Part shown: positions 13,278-22,019 of the stretch, piece after piece
Layout of the letters: every line of letters begins with the position of its first letter
Position numbering within the stretch: position 1 is the stretch's first letter
Source: Janthinobacterium silvisoli
GTDB lineage: Bacteria > Pseudomonadota > Gammaproteobacteria > Burkholderiales > Burkholderiaceae_D
Direction: 5' to 3'
Length of the DNA stretch: 64,000 nt
Assembly (NCBI RefSeq): GCF_014200725.1
Contig: NZ_JACHCL010000005.1
Location: 210,041-274,040 of the forward strand
Translations under genes and position numbers: made by a program
Notes under the pieces: generated by a model
The model's input: only the letters and a program-made list of their open reading frames with translations
What the model was told of the DNA's origin: nothing
The model's database searches: none

Positions 13278-13308
13278 AAGCCCCGCTGGACAATGCCGGG
13301 CGGGGCTT
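13278..13308. terminator. bidirectional intrinsic terminator
   Basis: Arms AAGCCCCGC and GCGGGGCTT form a 9-bp perfect stem with a 13-base loop, between the convergent SPW gene and the EAL-HDOD gene. Short A and T tracts flank it on both sides. Confidence 0.8.
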
Positions 13309-13330
13309 AAAATGCATATTACGAACGCCC

Positions 13331-14611
13331 TCAGAGAGCGTATCTGACGACGTTATCGCTCCATTCGTAGGCAGCCATTTCCAGTTCGACCAGGTCGTCC
13401 GGCGACATCGCCAGGTCGCGCAGGGTCGGCACGATTTCGCCTTCCAGGTCTTCGATGCGCTCGATGCATTCGGCCAGGCGCAGTAGGTCGCCATAGAAAC
13501 CACTGCGCGACAGCAAGGCTTCGCCCACTTCCTCTATCACTTCGATCTGGGAAAGGATTTCCGACATCGGCACGCCGAACAGGGTATCCATCAGCGACAT
13601 GATGCCGACCGTAAAGGCGATGTCGGCAGAGTGCGCGTGGTTGGGACGTAGCTTGTGGGCCAGCAATTCCAGCAGACGGCCGCGCGTGGTGGCCAGCATC
13701 AGCAGTGGCGTCATGCTATGGCCGCGCTTGCTTGGCTCAGCGTACAGCATGATTTGCAGCCAGCGCTGCAGTTGGCGGCGGCCCAGCACGGTGACAGCCT
13801 GGCTCAGCGAATCGATGCGCTGGCGCGCGCCCACGGCTGGCGTATTGACCAAACGCAACAGATTCAGGGCCAGCGAGACGTCGCGCTTGATGGCGCGCTC
13901 GATATCCATATTGTCGGCGTCGGAGGTGACCAGGGTCATCAGCTCCATCACGGCCAATTGTGACGGCGACAGTTTTTTACCAGTGATAATGGCGGGCTTG
14001 GCGAAATAATAGCCTTGGAAATAATCGAAGCCCAGGTCCAGGCCCGTCTTGAATTCTTCGCGCGTTTCAACCTTTTCGGCCACCAGCTTTTTCTGTTCCT
14101 GCTTGAAGCGGGGCGCCAGGCTGGCCAGCACTTGCGGGTCAACGGTGCGCATGTCCATCTTCACGTAGTCCACCAGCGGCAGCAATTGCTGCACCTGATT
14201 CGTGTCCGAGACCACATTTTCCAGCGCAAAGGTGTAGCCGTGGCCCACCAGCTCGCTGATGCGCGTGCGCAGTTCCGGCGTCACCGTCATCGACTCGACG
14301 ATTTCCAGCACTACTTTTTCGCGCGGCAGGAAAACAAAGATATCGCTCATGATCACATCGGCATCGACATTCACGAAACCGAGTGCATCGCCGATGACCT
14401 TTTCCATGCCCAGCTGCGAGGCATGCGCGATCACGGCAGCGGTGGCGGACAGGTCGCTGCTAATATTGGCAGGACCGACCGGGGCGTTGCGGAATAGCAA
14501 CTCATAACCGAACAGGGCCTGGTTACGGTCCAGTATCGGTTGGCGGCCCAAATAAAACTCGCGTACACGCAAGGGCTTGGGAGAAATATCGTTGCTGGAA
14601 ATATCGATCAT
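13331..14611 (-). CDS. EAL-HDOD signalling protein
   Basis: A 426-residue cytoplasmic protein with an N-terminal EAL-like domain (residues about 15-215) fused to a C-terminal HDOD domain (about 215-410, starting LSPSQLAVMELMTLV). The EAL domain is degenerate: YELLFRN stands where active c-di-GMP phosphodiesterases have the EALLR-type motif, so cleavage of c-di-GMP is unlikely and a binding or scaffold role is more probable (inference). YuxH-like proteins with this layout are common in betaproteobacteria. It is preceded by a 149-base AT-rich promoter region and ends at a terminator. Confidence 0.88.
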   Translation of the reverse strand: MIDISSNDISPKPLRVREFYLGRQPILDRNQALFGYELLFRNAPVGPANISSDLSATAAVIAHASQLGMEKVIGDALGFVNVDADVIMSDIFVFLPREKVVLEIVESMTVTPELRTRISELVGHGYTFALENVVSDTNQVQQLLPLVDYVKMDMRTVDPQVLASLAPRFKQEQKKLVAEKVETREEFKTGLDLGFDYFQGYYFAKPAIITGKKLSPSQLAVMELMTLVTSDADNMDIERAIKRDVSLALNLLRLVNTPAVGARQRIDSLSQAVTVLGRRQLQRWLQIMLYAEPSKRGHSMTPLLMLATTRGRLLELLAHKLRPNHAHSADIAFTVGIMSLMDTLFGVPMSEILSQIEVIEEVGEALLSRSGFYGDLLRLAECIERIEDLEGEIVPTLRDLAMSPDDLVELEMAAYEWSDNVVRYAL

Positions 14612-14760
14612 TAATTAGTCATCAATCACGTCGAGTGACGCCGGCCTTGCCTCATGCGCCCGCATCTAGGTTCAATATTGACAATACTTTACCGGAATTT
14701 ATTTGTTTCGGATGTATTTTGGCAGCAATTGCTACTATTGTCGTCAACAAATTATGCGGA

Positions 14761-15531
14761 TCACCGCTCCTGTACTGCCCCATCGACAAATAACTTCAAT
14801 TCGCCCGGCGCAAATGCCGTCCATGACTCATTGGTGGTCAAAGGCTGGGTAACAATGACGGCGACCCGGTCCTGTGGCGTGGTGACCTGGGAAAAGTCCA
14901 CGCTCAAATCATTGTCAGATAGTTTAGCAGTGGGAAACGGATGCTGTCGCACCAGATAGTGCAAGCTGGTAGAGCAATGGGCAAACAGCGCTTCGCCGCT
15001 GGACAACATCATATTGAAGGTGCCATGGGCAGCGATGCCAGGTAGCAGCTCGGCCAGTGCCGTGTGCAGCTGCGGCAAATCTGGCGGGGCATCGCCAAAG
15101 CGCGCGTGCAGTTCTTGCAGCAGATAGCAAAAAGCCCGTTCGCTATCGGTGCAGCCGACGGGGCGGTAGCTGCCCGTCAGCACGGGATTAAAATCTTTCA
15201 GGTCGCCATTATGGGCGAACACCCAGTAGCGGCCCCACAGTTCGCGCACGAAAGGATGGCAATTTTCAAGCGCCACCTGGCCTTGCGTAGCCTTGCGGAT
15301 ATGCGCGATGACATTGCGTGACTTGATGGGATAGCGTTTGATCAGTTCAGCCACCGGCGAGGCGATGGCTGCCTGGTGGTCGACAAAATGGCGCACGCCG
15401 GCGCCTTCGAAAAAAGCGATGCCCCAGCCGTCATGGTGGGTATCGGTCTGGCCGCCACGCATGGCGAAGCCGGTAAAACTAAACACAATGTCGGTAGGGA
15501 CATTGCAATTCATTGCTAGGAGTTGGCACAT
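14761..15531 (-). CDS. class II glutamine amidotransferase (YafJ-like)
   Basis: A 256-residue N-terminal-nucleophile amidotransferase. The start at 15531 is set by MCQLLAMNCN, which puts the conserved Cys at position 2, where processing exposes it as nucleophile; an in-frame start at 15582 would bury it. Other family motifs are GGQTDTHHDGWG, HIRKATQG and the HNGDL segment. These stand-alone proteins resemble the glutaminase half of larger enzymes; the physiological acceptor is not known. It lies downstream of the DUF3567 gene with an inverted repeat between them. Confidence 0.9.
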   Translation of the reverse strand: MCQLLAMNCNVPTDIVFSFTGFAMRGGQTDTHHDGWGIAFFEGAGVRHFVDHQAAIASPVAELIKRYPIKSRNVIAHIRKATQGQVALENCHPFVRELWGRYWVFAHNGDLKDFNPVLTGSYRPVGCTDSERAFCYLLQELHARFGDAPPDLPQLHTALAELLPGIAAHGTFNMMLSSGEALFAHCSTSLHYLVRQHPFPTAKLSDNDLSVDFSQVTTPQDRVAVIVTQPLTTNESWTAFAPGELKLFVDGAVQER

Positions 15532-15557
15532 GGTCTGTTTGCAGCGAGGTAACGCCA

Positions 15558-15594
15558 CCACCATACCATGCCCGCTTGCCAATTGGTATGGTGG
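15558..15594. repeat. perfect inverted repeat between DUF3567 and amidotransferase genes
   Basis: CCACCATACCA (15558-15568) and TGGTATGGTGG (15584-15594) form an 11-bp perfect stem with a 15-base loop. It starts 25 bases past the DUF3567 stop codon. No T-tract follows on the minus strand, so it is either a weak or Rho-assisted terminator, an mRNA-protecting hairpin or an operator. Confidence 0.7.
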
Positions 15595-15618
15595 CGATCG
15601 CCATCAAACAACGTCACC

Positions 15619-15876
15619 TTAGTGCAGCAGCACGGGCTGGCTCATCAGGGAGTCGTAGCTGCCCAGGAATTCATCGATCTCTTCCATGCTGGGCTCGCTG
15701 GCGATCAGTTCCGTGACATCGCGGCGGAAGTTTTGCGCCAGCACGCCGGCGATAAAGGTTTCGCGCTTGCCGCCCTTGTCGACGATTTCATAACCGCCAA
15801 AACGCAAGGCTTCAAGCTCCCGGTCGGCGCCGAATTCGACGACGCTATATTGCTCGCTGTTATAGATCAGGTTCAT
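15619..15876 (-). CDS. DUF3567 protein
   Basis: An 85-residue protein beginning MNLIYNSEQYSVVEF, the characteristic start of the betaproteobacterial DUF3567 family, whose function is unknown. The ATG at 15876 has an AAGGA ribosome binding site 5 bases upstream, so an in-frame TTG at 15894 is not needed. The protein is acidic and soluble, with a conserved FGGYEIVDKGGKRETFI block and a helical C-terminus. Its 5' leader carries three consecutive perfect short hairpins (15895-15957). Confidence 0.85.
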   Translation of the reverse strand: MNLIYNSEQYSVVEFGADRELEALRFGGYEIVDKGGKRETFIAGVLAQNFRRDVTELIASEPSMEEIDEFLGSYDSLMSQPVLLH

Positions 15877-15894
15877 TTTGCGTCCTTCGCTCAA

Positions 15895-15957
15895 GCAGGA
15901 GAAACTCCTGCGGTTTCAGAACTGAGGTGGGGTCCACCCGGCGCCATTTCAAGCGCC
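15895..15957 (-). promoter_or_regulatory. structured 5' leader of DUF3567 gene (three hairpins)
   Basis: Three perfect inverted repeats follow each other: GGCGC/GCGCC (15940-15957), GGTGG/CCACC (15926-15938) and GCAGGAG/CTCCTGC with a 3-base loop (15895-15911). The last ends 18 bases before the DUF3567 start codon, next to its ribosome binding site. Whether they are RNA structure or protein sites cannot be told from one sequence. Confidence 0.5.
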
Positions 15958-16023
15958 ACACCCATCTCTACGGGTCACATTTTGTAACGAGATGCAAGAA
16001 CGATCAAAGTAATGAGCAACGGT

Positions 16024-16425
16024 TTATGTCAGTAGCAGATCTTGCTCCAGCGCCAGCCAGACGTCGTAGGGACTGGCGGACAGCCAGGTGCGCAATTGTT
16101 CGATATGCGTGGCGTCTGCCAGGCTGATGAACAGGCGCGAAGGTGGATGGCGCAGGAGACGATTCAATGTTACACGCAATACCAGATTGCCGCTGCAGCA
16201 CAAACAGCCTGGTGCAATACGCAACAGTTGCAAGGGTAACGATGAAGAAGGAGAAATTTGCTCGGCCAGGTCGGCCAGTATCGAGTTACCAGTCGCCATG
16301 CCTTCCAGGATGACTGCGGTGGCTTCTTCGGGCATCCAGGCTTGCGCAATGGCGGCCTCGCGCTCAATGGCGCGCCCGCCGCTGACCAGGGTCAGCCGCG
16401 TGGCGCGCTGGGGGAGATTACTCAA
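16024..16425 (-). CDS. CobW-like protein lacking the P-loop
   Basis: A 133-residue protein related to the N-terminal part of G3E (CobW/COG0523) GTPases. It keeps the metal-binding type motif PGCLCCSGN followed by LNRLLRHPPSRLFI, as in zinc-chaperone GTPases. However, the position of the Walker A loop reads LTLVSGGRAIERE and lacks the GxxxxGKT pattern, and the protein stops where the GTPase core and C-terminal domain should continue. It is probably not a GTPase; metal binding remains possible (inference). It sits 30 bases downstream of the response regulator gene. Confidence 0.6.
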   Translation of the reverse strand: MSNLPQRATRLTLVSGGRAIEREAAIAQAWMPEEATAVILEGMATGNSILADLAEQISPSSSLPLQLLRIAPGCLCCSGNLVLRVTLNRLLRHPPSRLFISLADATHIEQLRTWLSASPYDVWLALEQDLLLT

Positions 16426-16455
16426 TGTGAATCACACCGTTTATCACAACATGAG

Positions 16456-17178
16456 TCACAGGTTTTTCTTGGCCAGCTTGCCCGGTTCTACGCCCAGCTG
16501 TTTCAGCTTGCGGTACAAATGGGTACGCTCCAGGCCCGTTTTTTCCGCCACGCGCGTCATGCTGCCGCCTTCACGGCCCAGATGGTGCTCGAAATACATG
16601 CGCTCGAAGGCGTCACGCGCTTCACGCAAGGGCAGGTCAAACGACAGATTATAGCCATGGCCTTCTGCGGCCACCGGCGCTGCGATGCCAGGACGCACCA
16701 TCATTTGCTGTGGCGCACTGCCGCCAAAACTGGGCGCTGGGTGGTGGCTGCTTTCCTCGACCGGCGCCGGTATGGCGGGACGTGGCGCAACGCTCGGGGC
16801 ACGGACGGTTTCCTGGGCCCGCGTCAAGCCTTGCTGGACTGCTTTCAGCAGCTTTTGCAGGGCAATCGGTTTTTCCAGGAAGTTGAGCGCACCGATGCGT
16901 GTCGCTTCGACGGCGGTATCGATGGTGGCATGGCCCGACATCATGATCACGGGCATGGTCAGCAAGCCATCGCGCTGCCACTCCTTGAGCAAGGTGACGC
17001 CATCGGTATCGGGCATCCAGATGTCCAGCAACACCAGGTCGGGTGCACCGGCCGCACGGGCCTCGCGCGCCTGCTGCGCATTCTCGGCCAGCTGGATCGC
17101 ATGTCCTTCGTCGCCCAGTATCTCCGAGAGCAACTCACGGATACCCATTTCATCATCCACTACGAGTATGTTTGCCAT
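16456..17178 (-). CDS. NtrX-like response regulator (REC plus Fis-type HTH, no AAA+)
   Basis: Response regulator partner of the NtrY-type kinase encoded upstream. The start at 17178 gives MANILVVDDE with a GAGGAAGG ribosome binding site. The receiver domain (residues 1-120) has acidic residues 8-10, phospho-acceptor Asp52 in LLDIWMPD, and Lys in FLEKP. A Pro/Ala-rich linker (about 130-180) leads to a C-terminal Fis-type HTH (TRVAEKTGLERTHLYRKLKQ). The central AAA+ sigma-54 activation domain of classical NtrX is absent at 240 residues, so it cannot remodel sigma-54 polymerase by itself and should act as an ordinary DNA-binding regulator. Confidence 0.85.
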   Translation of the reverse strand: MANILVVDDEMGIRELLSEILGDEGHAIQLAENAQQAREARAAGAPDLVLLDIWMPDTDGVTLLKEWQRDGLLTMPVIMMSGHATIDTAVEATRIGALNFLEKPIALQKLLKAVQQGLTRAQETVRAPSVAPRPAIPAPVEESSHHPAPSFGGSAPQQMMVRPGIAAPVAAEGHGYNLSFDLPLREARDAFERMYFEHHLGREGGSMTRVAEKTGLERTHLYRKLKQLGVEPGKLAKKNL

Positions 17179-17291
17179 TCGTGTATTGCCTTCCTCATTT
17201 CGCCGCCCCCCGCACACAACAGGCGCACGGCGGACAGCTATGATTTTATTAGTGTTTTAAATACTAAACCAGACTTCCCGTACAGCAAATG

Positions 17292-19565
17292 CTAGGCCGG
17301 GGTGTCGGGAGCTAACTTTAACAGCAAAATGACCACGGAAGCGCCATTGCCGTCCTCGCGATTCTCGATATCGATGCGCCCCCCATGCTCATCGATGATT
17401 TTTTTCACCATCGCCAGGCCCAGACCCGTGCCACGCGCCTTCGACGTGACGTAAGGCTCGAAGGCGCGCGCCAGGATCTTCGGCGCAAAACCCAGTCCAT
17501 TGTCGGTGATTGCCAGGCGCACGGCGATATTGACGCCGCCGTCCGCACTGCGATAATGAATTGCTTCCGTCCTCACGTCAATGCGGGGATGTGGGGAGTG
17601 CGGTGGCAACTCCGCCATGGCGTCCTGTGCATTCTGCAGCAAATTGTGGATTACCTGGCGCAATTGCGTGGGATCGCCCATCACCAGCGGCAGATTCGGC
17701 GCCAGTTGCGGGTGGATGATATCGCCATCATCGCCACGCAAATACAGGTTCAGGATTTCTTCGATCAATTCATTCAAGTGCAGCGGCGCCAGTACGGCAG
17801 GCGGCGTGCGCGCATAGTCGCGGAAATCGTCGACCATGCGCTTCATCGCATCGACCTGCTTGACGATGGTGCTGGTGGCGCGGCCCAGCAAATCGGCATC
17901 GGGCTGCTCCAGCTTGCCTTCCAGTTTCATCTGCAGGCGCTCGGCCGACAGCTGGATCGGCGTCAGCGGATTCTTGATTTCATGCGCCAGGCGGCGCGCC
18001 ACCTCGCCCCAGGCGATCGAACGCTGGGCGGAAATCACGTCCGAAATATCATCAAAGACGACGATATAGCCGCTACCCGATTCCAGCGGCAAACGCGAAC
18101 CGCGCGCCAGCAGGGTGATATCGTGCTCATCGGTGGTGCTGCCCATGCGGCGCGGAATTTCAATCTGCTGCTGCCAGTGCAGGCGCTGCAAATTGCGGCC
18201 CGAGGCCGATTGCGCGCTCTGCGCCGTGAAGGCGTTAATGATGGCTTCGCCAAACACTTCCATTCCAGCAATACTTGCCAGTGGCAAGCCCACCATGCTG
18301 ATGCCCGAATGCTGCAAGATGCGCTCGACCGACTCATTGCAGGTCACCAGTTTGAAGTCGCCATCGAGCACCATCACACCTGCCGACATATTGGCCAGCA
18401 CCGATTCCAGGTGGGCCTTGGCATTTTGCAGCGCGGCGCGGTTGCTTTCGACCGAGGTGCGGGCATCGAGCAACTGGCGCGTCATGATGTTGAACGACTG
18501 CGTCAGGGTGCCCAGTTCATCCTTGGTGGCGACGATGGGGCGCGGCGACAGATCGCCTTCGGCCACGGCGCGCGTGCCTTCGGCCAGCAGCAGCAAAGGC
18601 TGGGCCAGCTTGCCGGCGATCAGGAAGGCACTGCCGATGGCGCCAAAAATAGCCAGCAGCAAGGTCAGGGTGAGGATTTCGATATACATCTTGCGCAGTC
18701 CCACGCGCGCGACGAACCGTTCCTTGTATTCGCTGTAGGCGGCGCGCAGCATTTCGCCGTTCGTGGCCAGCTTGGGCGGCACCGATTGCAACAATTGCAG
18801 ATAACGCGGCGATACGGATGGCCCCGGCACAGCCACCAGCACGCGCAGGCGCAGGCTGGCGGCCGCATCCATGGCTGTCGGCGGCGGCCGCGTGGGGCCA
18901 GGTTCCATGCTTTCATCATGCAATTCCAGGCCGCCCTCGGCGGACGCATAGCCAGCCGGCAAGGCTGCCTGCGCCAGCATGGCCGGCGTCGGCAAGTCCG
19001 CCTCGCTGTGCGGGCCAGCGCTGGCCATCAGCACGCCATCGCCGCTGACCAGCATGACATTTTGCATGCCCTCTTCGCGTAGCAGGCTGGTCAGCACAAC
19101 AGGCACGGCGGCCGGATCGCCCGCCAGTTCCTCGACCACCTTGTGGCCGCGCTTGTCCAGTTCCACCAGCGCCGTATCGAGCGCCTCGCGTCCCAGTTCC
19201 ACGCCAGAAAACAAGGCCGACTCAATCTTGACGTTGAACCATGATTCGATCGAATGGGAAACGAATTGCACCGACACGAAGAAAATCACCAGGCCGGGCA
19301 AGATGCCGACGATGGCGAACAGCATCACCAGGCGCGCCATCAGCTTGGAGCCGAACTTGCCGCTCTTGTAGCGGGCATACAAACGGCCCAGCGAAATGCC
19401 GACCAGGGTCAGCAACGACACAGCCACCGCCGCGTTCAAGCCCAGCAGCCAGGAATAATAACGGTCAAAGAAGCCGGAATTGTCCGAGGCGGACGCCAGC
19501 AGGAAGAGCAGGATACTGACAATGCCGCCGCCCACCACCAGCAGATAGCGCAATGCTTGTGTCAC
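17292..19565 (-). CDS. ntrY: NtrY-type sensor histidine kinase
   Basis: A 757-residue membrane sensor kinase. It has three N-terminal transmembrane helices (about 7-25, 38-60, 78-102), an extracytoplasmic region, a further helix (about 292-318), HAMP (320-370), PAS (380-490), a HisKA domain with phospho-acceptor His528 in RRLAHEIKNPLTP, and a C-terminal ATPase domain with the DNGLGF and GTGLGLAMVKKI motifs. This is the NtrY layout. Its ATG overlaps the stop codon of the upstream DUF4390 gene by one base, and the response regulator follows 113 bases downstream. Signal sensed is unknown; nitrogen or redox cues are known for relatives. Confidence 0.92.
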   Translation of the reverse strand: MTQALRYLLVVGGGIVSILLFLLASASDNSGFFDRYYSWLLGLNAAVAVSLLTLVGISLGRLYARYKSGKFGSKLMARLVMLFAIVGILPGLVIFFVSVQFVSHSIESWFNVKIESALFSGVELGREALDTALVELDKRGHKVVEELAGDPAAVPVVLTSLLREEGMQNVMLVSGDGVLMASAGPHSEADLPTPAMLAQAALPAGYASAEGGLELHDESMEPGPTRPPPTAMDAAASLRLRVLVAVPGPSVSPRYLQLLQSVPPKLATNGEMLRAAYSEYKERFVARVGLRKMYIEILTLTLLLAIFGAIGSAFLIAGKLAQPLLLLAEGTRAVAEGDLSPRPIVATKDELGTLTQSFNIMTRQLLDARTSVESNRAALQNAKAHLESVLANMSAGVMVLDGDFKLVTCNESVERILQHSGISMVGLPLASIAGMEVFGEAIINAFTAQSAQSASGRNLQRLHWQQQIEIPRRMGSTTDEHDITLLARGSRLPLESGSGYIVVFDDISDVISAQRSIAWGEVARRLAHEIKNPLTPIQLSAERLQMKLEGKLEQPDADLLGRATSTIVKQVDAMKRMVDDFRDYARTPPAVLAPLHLNELIEEILNLYLRGDDGDIIHPQLAPNLPLVMGDPTQLRQVIHNLLQNAQDAMAELPPHSPHPRIDVRTEAIHYRSADGGVNIAVRLAITDNGLGFAPKILARAFEPYVTSKARGTGLGLAMVKKIIDEHGGRIDIENREDGNGASVVILLLKLAPDTPA

Positions 19566-20125
19566 TACTCCGCCGTATACAAGAAGGTTTTTTTATTCGA
19601 CGCCAGACGCCAGTCGCTATTATTGAAGGCGTTGACCTGGATCGGCTTGGGCAGGTAGTCACGGTCCATGCCCATGCGCAAAGTGACGTTATACGTCTGC
19701 CCCGGCTTCAGCGCACCGCGCGGCGCCACCAGCCAGCGGCTGGGCCGCCGGATCAGGAATAGCGCATCATCGAGACTGGGGAAGCTTTGCTGCAAGCCGC
19801 CGATGGAGACGTGGTATTGCCGGGTCAGCACGTTATACGACAGCCGGCTGGTCTGGCGCGCCACGATGGCTTTTTCATCGAACCAGTACCAGCGGGGCCG
19901 GGTCAGCTCGATTTCCGTGGTGAAAAACAGCGGCACACCATGCTGCACGGCGTCATCCAGATCGTGATTCAGATCAAAGGAATAGGCGGCAGCCAGCTTG
20001 TAACCATCTTCACCGGACTCGATATAGGCGCGCGTGATCTCAACCACATCCGCGGCATGCGCACGTGGCATCAGACATGCCAGCATCAGCAGCAAGGCCA
20101 GGAGTCGGAAGAGTCGTTTTGTCAC
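19565..20125 (-). CDS. DUF4390 secreted protein
   Basis: An exported protein of about 186 residues with a canonical signal peptide (KRLFRLLALLLMLACLMPRAHA). The family is found in the order rsmB-DUF4390-ntrY-ntrX in betaproteobacteria, so it may act with the kinase in the envelope (inference); no function is established. I prefer the GTG at 20125 because it puts the basic n-region at the N-terminus and avoids overlap with rsmB. Upstream in-frame ATGs at 20179 and 20212 would overlap rsmB by 11 or 44 bases. None has a good ribosome binding site, so the start is uncertain. Confidence 0.75.
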   Translation of the reverse strand: MTKRLFRLLALLLMLACLMPRAHAADVVEITRAYIESGEDGYKLAAAYSFDLNHDLDDAVQHGVPLFFTTEIELTRPRWYWFDEKAIVARQTSRLSYNVLTRQYHVSIGGLQQSFPSLDDALFLIRRPSRWLVAPRGALKPGQTYNVTLRMGMDRDYLPKPIQVNAFNNSDWRLASNKKTFLYTAE

Positions 20126-20168
20126 AAGTGTGCCGGTGTAGTCCGTAGGAAAAAAATCGACGTATCGT

Positions 20169-21587
20169 TCAAGCCGCATTTTTTTGGAATAGCGCATAGA
20201 ACAAACCGTCATGGTCCTGTTCCGCGCTGCCGGTGGGCAAGAGCTGGCCAGGGGCTGTCAAACGGGTCGCATTATTACGTACCGCAAAGGCCGCCGCTTG
20301 CGCTTCGGACTCTTGCGGCCACAAAGAGCAAGTCACGAACAGCAATTTACCATCGGGGCGCAGCATCTGCCACAGGTTGTCCAGGATTTTCGATGAAAGT
20401 GTTGCAAGTTGGAACGCGTCACCCTTGCGGCGCAGCCAACGGATATCGGGATGGCGGCGCACGATACCGGACGCGGTGCACGGTACGTCGGCTAGAATGC
20501 GGTCGTATTGCTGGCCATCCCACCACGCGTTTGATTGCGCATCCTGCGCCTTCAAGGTCGCAGTCAAGCCCAGCCGTTCAAGGTTTTCGGCGATGCGCGG
20601 CAAGCGCTTGGCGTCCGCGTCGATGGCGGTCACTTGCACGTCAGCCATCTCCAGGATATGGCAAGTCTTGCCGCCCGGCGCCGCGCAGGCGTCCAGCACG
20701 CGCATGCCATCTTGCAAGTCCAGCAAGGGAGCAGCCAGTTGCGCGCCGGCATCCTGCACCGACACATGGCCTTGCTCAAAGCCGGGGATCAGGTGCACGC
20801 CGATCGGTTTTTCCAGGCGCACGGCAAACGGCCCCACCTGGCGCGCCGCGATGCCGGCCTCAGCCAGCACGGCCAGATACGCTTCCACCGTGCTCTTGCG
20901 GCGGTTCACACGTAAGGTCAGTGGTGGCGCAGCATTGCCTGCGGTCAAAATTGCTTGCCAATCGCGTGGGTACGCCAGGCGCAAGGAATCGATCCACCAC
21001 TGCGGATAGTTCCATTGTGCCAACGGTTGCTGCAAGGCTGCTTCCAGCAAGGACTTGCGTTCACGCAAGAAACGACGCAGCACCGCATTGACCATACCCT
21101 TGGCGTGCGCCAGGTCCGGATGCGACGTGGCCACCGTGACGGCCTGGTCCACCACCGTGAATTCTTCATACGGCTGCTCGCCCGGCTCGGGCGACATCAA
21201 GGACAGTGCACAGCACAGCAACGCGGCCAGCATCGGCGGCTCAGGCGCCTTGGACGTCATCAAGCCGACCAGCGTTTCGCTGCGGCCCAGCTGACGCATG
21301 GTACGGTAGGAAATATCCTGGATCGCGCCGCGCGCCTGCGGGCTGGCGTTCGATTGCGTAAACACCTTGGCCAGCGCTTGCGGCAAGGCGGTGCCGGTGC
21401 GCACTTGCGCCACCGCATTGGCGGCGCCCAGCAGGCAAAATGCCAGCGAATCGGCGCGCAGATCAGGCTGGAAGCCAGGCTGCAAGACGGGTTTCAAATC
21501 GGGATGGTAGCTGGGGCGCAATTTCGGCGCCGTCGCCGGGCCTGGCGCCGGCTTGGTTTTCAGTTTCAGCGTGGGGCGCTTGATCAT
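20169..21587 (-). CDS. rsmB: 16S rRNA (cytosine-967-C5)-methyltransferase
   Basis: Methylates C967 of 16S rRNA with AdoMet. The 472-residue protein has an N-terminal NusB-like RNA-binding domain (about 50-190) and the Rossmann methyltransferase domain with DACAAPGGKTCH, DVPCTASGIVRRHPDIRW (motif IV Cys) and LLFVTCSLWPQESE (catalytic Cys in TCS). The start at 21587 (MIKRPTLKLKTK) is basic and fits the family; an in-frame frame extends upstream to 21623 without support. First gene of the rsmB-DUF4390-ntrY-regulator chain, divergent from argS. Confidence 0.95.
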   Translation of the reverse strand: MIKRPTLKLKTKPAPGPATAPKLRPSYHPDLKPVLQPGFQPDLRADSLAFCLLGAANAVAQVRTGTALPQALAKVFTQSNASPQARGAIQDISYRTMRQLGRSETLVGLMTSKAPEPPMLAALLCCALSLMSPEPGEQPYEEFTVVDQAVTVATSHPDLAHAKGMVNAVLRRFLRERKSLLEAALQQPLAQWNYPQWWIDSLRLAYPRDWQAILTAGNAAPPLTLRVNRRKSTVEAYLAVLAEAGIAARQVGPFAVRLEKPIGVHLIPGFEQGHVSVQDAGAQLAAPLLDLQDGMRVLDACAAPGGKTCHILEMADVQVTAIDADAKRLPRIAENLERLGLTATLKAQDAQSNAWWDGQQYDRILADVPCTASGIVRRHPDIRWLRRKGDAFQLATLSSKILDNLWQMLRPDGKLLFVTCSLWPQESEAQAAAFAVRNNATRLTAPGQLLPTGSAEQDHDGLFYALFQKNAA

Positions 21588-22019
21588 AGAGTATCCGGTG
21601 TGGCTACGCGCGGCGGGCAGCATGGTGGCACTCGCGGCCGCGCGTCATCAATAAAGGGTCGATTGTAGCGTTTGTGGCGCGCTCTGAACCAGACGATTGC
21701 AGCGATCCGGGTAATTTGCGGCAAAAAACTGCATATATACAAGCAGAACAACAAGCGATGATGTTTTCTCGCATCGCTGTCAAATAGAAAAAATGCCAAA
21801 CAAGCAATGTCGATGCCAGCATGCCGCTCTGATAAGATAGTGAAAAACACCAGCACACGGGCGCCATGCGCTTGCGTATTGTTCCTGACAGCAAACCAGT
21901 ATAATTAAGCTGTCCGGGCGGCGGCGCATGCCAGCCGTCCGTTTGCTTTTGTTGCACCTTGTTGCTACATCCTTATTCATTCTATTCATTCTTAACGCGG
22001 TTCCGCCGCCATCCTGCTC
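21588..22019. other. rsmB-argS divergent intergenic region
   Basis: A 432-base region between the two divergent genes, with an AT-rich patch and a TATAAT at 21900 that fits an argS promoter. A direct repeat ATTCATTCT occurs twice back to back just upstream of argS. No ORF with a ribosome binding site and recognisable product was seen. Confidence 0.5.
21879..21905 (+). promoter_or_regulatory. candidate argS promoter
   Basis: TTGTTC at 21879 and an exact TATAAT at 21900, spaced 15 bases (short of the ideal 17). The predicted transcription start is near 21912, about 108 bases before the argS start codon. Confidence 0.45.

Noticed and set aside
17385..19082. Long plus-strand open frame (565 codons) across ntrY
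   Set aside because: It lies opposite a well-supported kinase gene and has His/Gln/Arg-rich composition typical of antisense frames in GC-rich DNA.
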